Shown: piece after piece, positions 24,022-34,200 of the stretch | How the letters are laid out: each line of letters opens with the position of its first letter | Position numbering within the stretch: position 1 is the stretch's first letter | Source of the DNA: Saccoglossus kowalevskii | Taxonomy: Eukaryota; Hemichordata; Enteropneusta; Harrimaniidae | DNA length: 34,561 bases | Direction: 5' to 3' | Assembly: GCF_000003605.2 (NCBI RefSeq) | Contig: NW_003154457.1 | Coordinates: 1-34,561 of the forward strand | The notes under the pieces: model-generated | Told to the model about the DNA's origin: nothing | The model's database searches: none | Seen by the model: the letters and a program-made list of their open reading frames with translations, nothing else | Made by a program: the position numbers and the translations under genes

Positions 24022-25720
24022 TAGCAAAGTTTGATACAGTTGGACTTATTACCCTCCCCTCTAGCAAAGTGTGATGCAGTTGGTCTTATTACCCTACATA
24101 CTAGTGAAGTTTGAAACAGTTGGATTTATTACCCTCCCCTCTAGCAAAGTGTGACACAGTTTGACTTATTACCCTACCTACTAGGGAAGTTTGACACAGT
24201 TGGACTTATCACCCTCCCCTCTAGCAAAGTGTGACACAGTTGGTCTTATTACCCTCCTCTCTGGCAAAGTGTGACACAGTTGGTCTTATTGCCCTCCTCT
24301 CTAGCAAAATGTGACACATTTGGTCTTATTACTCTACCTACTAGGGAAGTTTGAAACAGTTGGACTTATTACCCTCCCCTCTAGCAAAGTGTGATGCAGT
24401 TGGTCTTATTACCTTCCCGTCTAGCAAAATGTGACACAGTTGGTCTTAATACCCTCCCCTCGAGCAAAGTGTGGTGCAGTTGGTCTTACTGCCATCCCCT
24501 CTAGCAAAGTGTGACACAGTTGGTCTTATTACCCTCCCCTCTAGCAAAGTGTGATGCAGTTGGTCTTATTACCCTCCACTCTAGCAAAGTGTGACACAGT
24601 TGGTCTTCTCACCTTCCCTTCTAGCAATGTTGAAACACAGTTGGTCTTATTACCCTCCCCTCTAGAAAAGTGTGATGCAGTTGGTCTTATTACCCTACCT
24701 TCTAGCAAAGTGTGGTGCAGTTGGTCTTATAACGCATCCTTCTAGCAAAGTTGAAAAACAGTTGGTCTTATTACCCTCCCCTCTAGCAAAGTGTGGTACA
24801 GTTGGTCTTATTCCCCATCCTTCAAGCAAAGTGCGACACAGTTGCACGTTTTACCCTCCCTTCTAGCAAACTGTGACAGAGTTGGACTTATTACCCTTCG
24901 CTCTAGCAAAATGTGACACATTTGGACTTATTACCCTCCCCTCTATAAAAGTGTGATGCAGTTGGTCTTATTACCCTACCTTCTAGCAAAATGTGACACA
25001 GTTGATCTTATTTCCCTACCTACTAGGAAAGTTTGATACAGTTGGACTTATTACCCTCCCCTCTAGCAAAGTGTGATGCAGTTGGTCTTATTACCCTACC
25101 TACGAGTGAAGTTTGAAACAGTTGGATTTATTACCCTCCCCTCTAGCAAAGTGTGACACAGTTGGACTTATTACCCTACCTACTAGGGAAGTTTGACACA
25201 GTTGGTCTTATCACCCTCCCCTCTAGCAAAGTGTGACACAGTTGGTCTTATTACCCTCCTCTCTGGCAAAGTGTGACACAGTTGGTCTTATTGCCCTCCT
25301 CTCTAGCAAAATGTGACACATTTGGTCTTATTACTCTACCTACTAGGGAAGTTTGAAACAGTTGGATTTATTACCCTCCCCTCTAGCAAAGTGTGATGCA
25401 GTTGGTCTTATTACCTTCCCGTCTAGCAAAATGTGACACAGTTGGTCTTAATACCCTCCCCTCGAGCAAAGTGTGGTGCAGTTGGTCTTACTGCCATCCC
25501 CTCTAGCAAAGTGTGGCACAGTTGGTCTTATAACCCATCCCCTCTAGCAAAGTTGAAACACAGTTGGTCTTATTACCCTCCACCCTAGCAAAGTGTGACA
25601 CAGTTGGTCTTCTCACCTTCCCTTCTAGCAATGTTGAAACACAGTTGGTCTTATTACCCTCCCCTCTAGAAAAGTGTGATGCAGTTGGTCTTATTACCCT
25701 ACCTTCTAGCAAAGTGTGAC

Positions 25721-26815
25721 ACAGTTGGACTTATTACCCTCCCTTCTAGCAAAGTGCGACAGAGTTGTACGTTTTACCCTCCCCTCTAGCAAAGTGTGGT
25801 ACAGTTGGTCTTATTCCCCATCCTTCTAGCAAAGTGCGACACAGTTGGACGTTTTACCCTCCCTTCTAGCAAAATGTGACACAGTTGGACTTATTACCCT
25901 CCTCTCTAGCAAAGTGCGACACAGTTGGACGTTTTACTCTCTCTTCTAGCAAAATGTGACACAGTTGGACTTATTACCTTCCCCTCTAGGAAAGTGCGAC
26001 ACAGTTGGTCCTATTACTTTCCCTTCTAGCAAAGTGTGACACAGTTGGTCTTATTACCCCCCTCCAGCAAAGTGTGACACAGTTGGACTTATTACCCTCC
26101 CTTCTAGCATAGTGCGAAACAGTTGGACTTTTTACCCTCCCCTCTAGCAAAGTGTGGTACAGTTGGTCTTATTCCCCATCCTTCAAGCAAAATGTGACAC
26201 AGTTGGACTTATTACCCTCCCCTCTAGCAAAGTGTGACAAAGTTGAACTTATTACCCTCCCCTATGGCAAAGTGTGACACAGTTGGTCTTATTACTCTCC
26301 CGTCTAGCAAAGTGTGACACAGTTGGTCTTATTACCCCCCCCCCTCTAGCAAAGTGTGACACAGTTGGACTTTTTACCCTCCCCTCTAGCAAAGTGTGGT
26401 ACAGTTGGTCTTATTCCCCATCCTACTAGCAAAGTGCGACACAGTTGGACGTTTTACCCTCCCTTCTAGCAAAATGTGACACAGTTGGACTTATTACCCT
26501 CCCTTTTAGCAAAATGTGACACAGTTGGACTTATTACCCTCCCTTCTAGCAAAGTGCGACACAGTTGGACGTTTTACCCTACCCTCTAGCAAAGTGTGGT
26601 ACAGTTGGTCTTATTCCCCATCCTTCTGGCAAAGTGCGACACAGTTGGACGTTTTACCCTCCCTTCTAGCAAAATGTGACACAGTTGGACTTATTACCCT
26701 CCCCTCTAGCAAAATGTGACACATTTGGACTTATTACCTTCCCTCTAGAAAGTGTGACACAGTTGGTCCTATTACTTTCCCTTCTAGCAAAGTGTGACAC
26801 AGTTGGTGTTATTAC
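25721..26815 (+). repeat. HOR-B block 4
   Basis: This block is colinear with 31075-32100 at a constant offset of 5354. GCGACAGAGTTG at 25757/31111, CCTATGGC at 26261/31615 and the GTGACACAG monomer starting the trimer at 26516/31870 all fit. At the C-run near 26335, ten C here equal C-A-C8 in the other copy, so lengths agree. The near-absence of length changes over about 1 kb suggests a recent shared origin. Confidence 0.85.
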
Positions 26816-26945
26816 CCCCTCTAGCATAGTGCGACACAGTTGGACTTTTTACCTCCCGTCTAGCAAAGTGTGGTACAGTTGGTCTTATTCCCCATCCTTC
26901 AAGCAAAAGTGCGACACAGTTGCACGTTTTTACCCTCCCTTCTAG
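26735..26945 (+). repeat. Indel-rich patch at an HOR-B to HOR-A junction
   Basis: Compared with sister copies, CCTTCCCTCTAGAAAGTG is two bases short, ACCTCCCGTCTAG is one C short, AAGCAAAAGTGCG has an extra A and GCACGTTTTTACC an extra T. These shifts also keep one frame open for 89 codons (26676-26945), the longest open frame in the window. That length is therefore an effect of indels, not of selection. Confidence 0.7.
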
Positions 26946-29900
26946 CAAAATGTGACACAGTTGGACTTATTACTCTTCCCTCTAGCAAAATGTGACACAT
27001 TTGGTCTTATTACCCTCCCCTCTATAAAAGTGTGATGCAGTTGGTCTTATTACCCTACCTTCTAGCAAAGTGTGGTACAGTTGGTCTTATAACCCATCCT
27101 TCTAGCAAAGTTGAAACACAGTTGGTCTTATCACACTCTCCTCTAGCAAAGTGTGATGCAGTTGGTCTTATTGCCCTACCTACTAGTGAAGTTTGAAACA
27201 GTTGGGATTATTACCCCCCCCCTCTAGCAAAGTGTGACACAGTTGGTCTTATTACCCTCCCCTCTATAAAAGTGTAATGCAGTTGGTCTTATTACCCTAC
27301 CTACTAGGGAAGTTTGACACAGTTGTACTTATTACTCGCCCCTCTAGCAAAGTGTGACACAGTTGGTCTTATTACCTTCCTCTCTCGCAAAATGTGACAC
27401 AGTTGGTCTTATTACCCTCCCTTCTAGCAAAATGTGACACAGTTGATCTTATTTCCCTACCTACTAGGAAAGTTTGATACAGTTGGACTTATTACCCTCC
27501 CCTCTAGCAAAGTGTGATGCAGTTGGTCTTATTACCCTACCTACTAGTGAAGTTTGAAACAGTTTGATTTATTACCCTCCCCTCTAGCAAAGTGTGACAC
27601 AGTTGGACTTATTACCCTACCTACTAGGGAAGTTTGACACAGTTGGACTTATCACCCTCCCCTCTAGCAAAGTGTGACACAGTTGGTCTTATTACCCTCC
27701 TCTCTGGCAAAGTGTGACACAGTTGGTCTTATTGCCCTCCTCTCTAGCAAAATGTGACACATTTGGTCTTATTACTCTACCTACTAGGGAAGTTTGAAAC
27801 AGTTGGACTTATTACCCTCCCCTCTAGCAAAGTGTGATGCAGTTGGTCTTATTACCTTCCCGTCTAGCAAAATGTGACACAGTTGGTCTTAATACCCTCC
27901 CCTCGAGCAAAGTGTGGTGCAGTTGGTCTTACTGCCATCCCCTCTAGCAAAGTGTGACACAGTTGGTCTTATTACCCTCCCCTCTAGCAAAGTGTGATGC
28001 AGTTGGTCTTATTACCCTCCACTCTAGCAAAGTGTGACACAGTTGGTCTTCTCACCTTCCCTTCTAGCAATGTTGAAACACAGTTGGTCTTATTACCCTC
28101 CCCTCTAGAAAAGTGTGATGCAGTTGGTCTTATTACCCTACCTTCTAGCAAAGTGTGGTGCAGTTGGTCTTATAACGCATCCTTCTAGCAAAGTTGAAAA
28201 ACAGTTGGTCTTATTACCCTCCCCTCTAGCAAAGTGTGACACTGTTGGTCTTATTACCCCCCTAGCAAAGCGTGACACAGTTGGACTTATTACCCTCCCT
28301 TCTAGCAAAGTGTGACACAGTTGGACTTGTTATCCTCTCCTCTAGCAAAGTGTGGTACAGTTGGTCTTATTACCCTCTCCTCTAGCAAAGTGTGACACAG
28401 TTGGTCTTATTACCTTCCCTTCTAGCAAAGTGAGATGCAGTTGGTCTTATTACTTTCCCCTCTAGCAAAGTGTGACACGGTGGTCTAATTATCCTCCCCT
28501 CTAGCAAAGTGTAGTGCCGTTGGTCATATTGCCCTCCCCTTCAGCAAAGTGTGACACAGTTGGTCTTATTACTCCCCCTCTAGCAAAGAGAGATGCAGTT
28601 GGTCTTATTATCCTCCCCTCTAGCAAAGTGTGACACAGCTGGTCTTATAACCCTCCCCTCTAGCAAAGTGTGATGCAGTTGGTCTTATTACCCTCTCTTC
28701 TAGCATAGTGCGACACAGTTGGACTTTTTACCCTCCCCTCTAGCAAAGTGTGGTACAGTTGGTCTTATTCCCCATCCTTCAAGCAAAGTGCGACACAGTT
28801 GCACGTTTTACCCTCCCTTCTAGCAAAATGTGACACAGTTGGACTTATTACCCCCCCCCTCCGCTAGCAAAGTGCGACACAGTTGGACGTTTTACTCTCC
28901 CTTCTAGCAAAATGTGACACAGTTGGACTTATTACCTTCCCCTCTAGGAAAGTGCGACACAGTTGGTCCTATTACTTTCCGTTCTAGCAAAGTGTGACAC
29001 AGTTGGTCTTATTACCCCCTCCAGCAAAGTGTGACACAGTTGGACTTATTACCCTCCCTTCTAGCATAGTGCGACACAGTTGGACTTTTTACCCTCCCCT
29101 CTAGCAAAGTGTGGTACAGTTGGTCTTATTCCCCATCCTTCAAGCAAAGTGCGACACAGTTGCACGTTTTACCCTCCCTTCTAGCAAAATGTGACACAGT
29201 TGGACTTATTACCCTTCCCTCTAGCAAAATGTGACACATTTGGACTTATTACCCTCCCCTCTATAAAAGTGTGATGCAGTTGGTCTTATTACCCTACCTT
29301 CTAGCAAAGTGTGGTACAGTTGGTCTTATAACCCATCCTTCTAGCAAAGTTGAAACACAGTTGGTCTTATTACCCTCTCCTCTAGCAAAGTGTGATGCAG
29401 TTGGTCTTATTGCCCTACCTACTAGTGAAGTTTGAAACAGTTGGGATTATTACCCCCCCTCTAGCAAAGTATGACACAGTTGGTCTTATTACCCTCCCCT
29501 CTATGAAAGTGTAATGCAGTTGGTCTTATTACCCTACCTTCTAGCAAAGTGTGGTACAGTTGGTCTTATAACCCATCCTTCTAGCAAAGTTGAAACACAG
29601 TTGTTTTAATACACTCTCCTCTAGCAAAGTGTGATGCAGTTGGTCTTATTGCCATACGTACTAGTGAAGTTTGAAACAATTGGGATTATTACCCCCCTCT
29701 AGCAAAGTGTGACACAGTTGGTCTTATTACCCTCCCCTCTATAAAAAGTGTAATGCAGTTGGTCTTATTACCCTACCTACTAGGGAAGTTTGACACAGTT
29801 GTACTTATTACTCGCCCCTCTAGCAAAGTGTGACACAGTTGGTATTATTACCATCCTCTCTCGCAAAATGTGACACAGTTGGTCTTATTACCCTCCCTTC

Positions 29901-30310
29901 TAGCAAAATGTGACACAGTTGGTCTTATTTCCCTACCTACTAGGAAAGTTTGATACAGTTGGACTTATTACCCTCCCCTCTAGCAAAGTGTGATGCAGTT
30001 GGTCTTATTACCCTACCTACAAGTGAAGTTTGAAACAGTTGGATTTATTACCCTCCCCTCTAGCAAAGTGTGACACAGTTGGACTTATTACCCTACCTAC
30101 TAGGGAAGTTTGACACAGTTGGACTTATCACCCTCCCCTCTAGCAAAGTGTGACACAGTTGGTCTTATTACCCTCCTCTCTGGCAAAGTGTGACACAGTT
30201 GGTCTTATTGCCCTCCTCTCTAGCAAAATGTGACACATTTGGTCTTATTACTCTACCTACTAGGGAAGTTTGAAACAGTTGGACTTATTACCCTCCCCTC
30301 TAGCAAAGTG
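26816..30310 (+). repeat. HOR-A block 5
   Basis: CTCGAG stands at 27902. The stretch 27902-28620 is sister to 9277-9960 at an offset of about 18625: both have ACACGGTGG with one T lost, and CCCTTCAGC in place of CCCTCCAGC. After 28850 comes the CCGCTAGC to ACACATTTGG to ATAAAAGTGT series. The next CTCGAG monomer would be expected shortly after 30290, but the order switches near 30310 to HOR-B monomers like 17090-17200. Confidence 0.85.
29262..29741 (+). repeat. Tandem duplication, 240 bp (6 monomers)
   Basis: The series ATAAAAGTGT, GTGTGGTACAG (29311), GTTGAAACACAG, GTGTGATGCAG and AGTGAAGTTT is repeated starting near 29502, with GTGTGGTACAG at 29551. The second copy starts with a changed ATGAAAGTGT and contains other private changes (GTTGTTTTAATAC, GCCATACGTAC, ACAATTGGG). 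The copies have thus diverged somewhat since duplication. Confidence 0.8.
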
Positions 30311-31259
30311 TGACACAGTTGGTCTATTACCCACCTCTCTAGCAAAGTGCGACACATTTGGTCTTATTACCCTCCTCTCTAGAAAAGTGTGACACAGTTG
30401 GACTTATTACCCTCCCTTCTAGCAAAGTGTGACACAGTTGAACTTATTACCCTCCCTTCTAGCAAAGTGTGACACAGTTGGACTTTTTACCCTCCCTCTA
30501 GCAAAGTGTGACACAGTTGGACTTTTTACCCTCCCCTCTAGCAAAGTGTGGTACAGTTGGTCTTATTACCCGTCCTTCTAGCAAAATGTGACACAGTTGG
30601 TCTTATTACCCTCCCGTCTAGTAAAATGTGACACAGTTGGTCTTATTACCCTCCCCTCGAGCAAAGTGTGGTGCAGTTGGTCTTATTACCCTCCCCTCTA
30701 GCAAAGTGTGATGCAGTTGGTCTTATTACCCGCCACTCTAGCAAAGTGTGACACAGTTGGTCTTATCACCTTCCCTTCTAGCAAAGTTGAAACACAGTTG
30801 GACTTATTACTCTCCCCTCTAGAAAAGTGTGATGCAGTTGGTCTTATTACCCTACCTTCTAGCAAAGTGTGGTACAGTTGGTCTTATAACCCATCCTCCT
30901 AGCAAAGTTGAAACACAGTTGGTCTTATTACACTCCCCTCTAGAAAAGTGTGATGCAGTTGGTCTTATTACCCCCTCCTCTAGAAAAGTGTGATACAGTT
31001 GGTCCTATTACTTTTCCTTCTAGCAAAGAGTGACACAGTTGGTCTTATTACCCTCCCCTCTAGCAAAGTGCGACACAGTTGGACTTATTACCCTCCCTTC
31101 TAGCAAAGTGCGACAGAGTTGTACGTTTTACCCTCCCCTCTAGCAAAGTGTGGTACAGTTGGTCTTATTCCCCATCCTTCTAGCAAAGTGCGACACAGTT
31201 GGACGTTTTACCCTCCCTTCTAGCAAAATGTGACACAGTTGGACTTATTACCCTCCTCT

Positions 31260-34200
31260 CTAGCAAAGTGCGACACAGTTGGATGTTTTACTCTCTCTTC
31301 TAGCAAAATGTGACACAGTTGGACTTATTACCTTCCCCTCTAGGAAAGTGCGACACAGTTGGTCCTATTACTTTCCCTTCTAGCAAAGTGTGACACAGTT
31401 GGTCTTATTACCCCCCTCCAGCAAAGTGTGACACAGTTGGACTTATTACCCTCCCTTCTAGCATAGTGCGAAACAGTTGGACTTTTTACCCTCCCCTCTA
31501 GCAAAGTGTGGTACAGTTGGTCTTATTCCCCATCCTTCAAGCAAAATGTGACACAGTTGGACTTATTACCCTCCCCTCTAGCAAAGTGTGACAAAGTTGA
31601 ACTTATTACCCTCCCCTATGGCAAAGTGTGACACAGTTGGTCTTATTACTCTCCCGTCTAGCAAAGTGTGACACAGTTGGTCTTATTACACCCCCCCCTC
31701 TAGCAAAGTGTGACACAGTTGGACTTTTTACCCTCCCCTCTAGCAAAGTGTGGTACAGTTGGTCTTATTCCCCATCCTACTAGCAAAGTGCGACACAGTT
31801 GGACGTTTTACCCTCCCTTCTAGCAAAATGTGACACAGTTGGACTTATTACCCTCCCTTCTAGCAAAATGTGACACAGTTGGACTTATTACCCTCCCTTC
31901 TAGCAAAGTGCGACACAGTTGGACGTTTTACCCTACCCTCTAGCAAAGTGTGGTACAGTTGGTCTTATTCCCCATCCTTCTGGCAAAGTGCGACACAGTT
32001 GGACGTTTTACCCTCCCTTCTAGCAAAATGTGACACAGTTGGACTTATTACCCTCCCCTCTAGCAAAATGTGACACATTTGGACTTATTACCTTCCCCTC
32101 TAGGAAAGTGTGACACAGTTGGTCCTATTACTTTCCCTTCTAGCAAAGTGTGACACAGTTGGTCTTATTACCCCCCTCTAGCAAAGTGTGACACAGTTGG
32201 ACTTTTTACCCTCCCCTCTAGCAAAGTGTGGTACAGTTGGTCTTATTCCCGATCCTTCTAGCAAAGAGAGACGCAGTTGGACGTTTTACCCTCCCTTCTA
32301 GCAAAATGTGACCCAGTTGGACTTATTACCCTCCCTTCTAGCAAAGTGCGACACAGTTGGACGTTTTACCCTCCCCTCTAGCAAAGTGTGGTACAGTTGG
32401 TCTTATTCCCCATCCTTCTAGCAAAGTGCGACACAGTTGGACGTTCTACCCTCCCTTCTAGCAAAATGTGAAACAGTTGGTCTTATTACCCTCCCATCTA
32501 GCAAAGTGTGACACAATTGGTCTCATTACCCTCCCCTCTAGCGAAGCGTGACACAGTTGGTCTTAATACCCTACCAACTCGGAAAGTTTGACACAGTTGG
32601 ACTTATTACCCTCCCCTCTAGCAAAGTGTGACACAGTTGGACGTTTTACCCTCCCCTCTAGCAAAGTGTGGTACAGTTGGTCTTATTCCCGATCCTTCTA
32701 GCAAAGAGCGACGCAGTTGGACGTTTTACCCTCCCTTCTAGCAAAATGTGACACAGTTGGACTTATTACCCTCCCTTCTAGCAAAGTGCGACACAGTTGG
32801 ATGTTTTACCCTCCCCTCTAGCAAAGTGTGGTACAGTTGGTCTTATTCCCCATCCTTCTAGCAAAGTGCGACACAGTTGGACGTTCTACCCTCCCTTCTA
32901 GCAAAATGTGAAACAGTTGGTCTTACTACCCTCCCATCTAGCAAAGTGTGACACAGTTGGTCTCATTACCCTCCCCTCTAGCAAAGCGTGACACAGTTGG
33001 TCTTAATACCCTACCAACTCGGGAAGTTTGACACAGTTGGACTTATTACCCTCCCCTCTAGCAAAGTGTGGTGCAGTTGGTCTTACTGCCCTCCCCCCTA
33101 GCAAAGTGTGACACAGTTGGTCTTATTACCCTCCCCTCTAGCAAAGTGTGATGCAGTTGGTCTTATTACCCTCCACTCTAGCAAAGTGTGACACAGTTGG
33201 TATTATCACCTTCCCTTCTAGCAAAGTTGAAACACAGTTGGTCTTATTACTCTCCTTTCTAGAAAAGTGTGATGCAGTTGGTCTTATTACCCTACCTTCT
33301 AGCAAAGTGTGGTACAGTTGGTCTTATAACCCATCCTTCTAGCAAAGTTGAAACACAGTTGGTCTTATTACACTCCCCCCTAGCAAAGTGTGACACAGTT
33401 GGTCTTATTACCCTCCCCTCTAGCAAAGTGCGACACAGTTGGACGTTTTACTCTCTCTTCTAGCAAAATGTGACACAGTTGGACTTATTACCTTCCCCTC
33501 TAGGAAAGTGCGACACAGTTGGTCCTATTACTTTCCCTTCTAGCAAAGTGTGACACAGTTGGTCTTATTACCCCCCTCCAGCAAAGTGTGACACAGTTGG
33601 ACTTATTACCCTCCCTTCTAGCATAGTGCGAAACAGTTGGACTTTTTACCCTCCCCTCTAGCAAAGTGTGGTACAGTTGGTCTTATTCCCCATCCTTCAA
33701 GCAAAATGTGACACAGTTGGACTTATTACCCTCCCCTCTAGCAAAGTGTGACAAAGTTGAACTTATTACCCTCCCCTATGGCAAAGTGTGACACAGTTGG
33801 TCTTATTACTCTCCCGTCTAGCAAAGTGTGACACAGTTGGTCTTATTACACCCCCCCTCTAGCAAAGTGTGACACAGTTGGACTTTTTACCCTCCCCTCT
33901 AGCAAAGTGTGGTACAGTTGGTCTTATTCCCCATCCTACTAGCAAAGTGCGACACAGTTGGACGTTTTACCCTCCCTTCTAGCAAAATGTGACACAGTTG
34001 GACTTATTACCCTCCCTTTTAGCAAAATGTGACACAGTTGGACTCATTACCCTCCCTTCTAGCAAAGTGCGACACAGTTGGACGTTTTACCCTCCCCTCT
34101 AGCAAAGTGTGGTACAGTTGGTCTTATTCCCCATCCTTCTGGCAAAGTGCGACACAGTTGGACGTTTTACCCTCCCTTCTAGCAAAATGTGACACAGTTG

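Larger units (their letters stand above)
23471..25720 (+). repeat. HOR-A block 4
   Basis: The block opens with a C-run, GCTAGC and the GGTCCTATTAC monomer, as at 12550-12700. CTCGAG monomers stand at 24459 and 25461, 1002 bp apart, so a partial cycle follows a partial cycle. Bases 24029-24760 match 27472-28200 at an offset of 3443, and the CTCGAG region matches 9277 at an offset of 15182. After 25500 the monomer order is unusual: GTGTGGCACAG and ATCCCCTCTAGC lead straight to GTTGAAACACAG. Confidence 0.8.

Noticed and set aside
26676-26945. Longest open frame (89 codons, + strand), with LLPSPLAKCDTVGLIT-like repeats
   Set aside because: It is the tandem repeat read as codons. Frame-shifting indels in the patch at 26735-26945 let it run past the TAG that normally closes each frame. 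There is no unique sequence, signal or domain.
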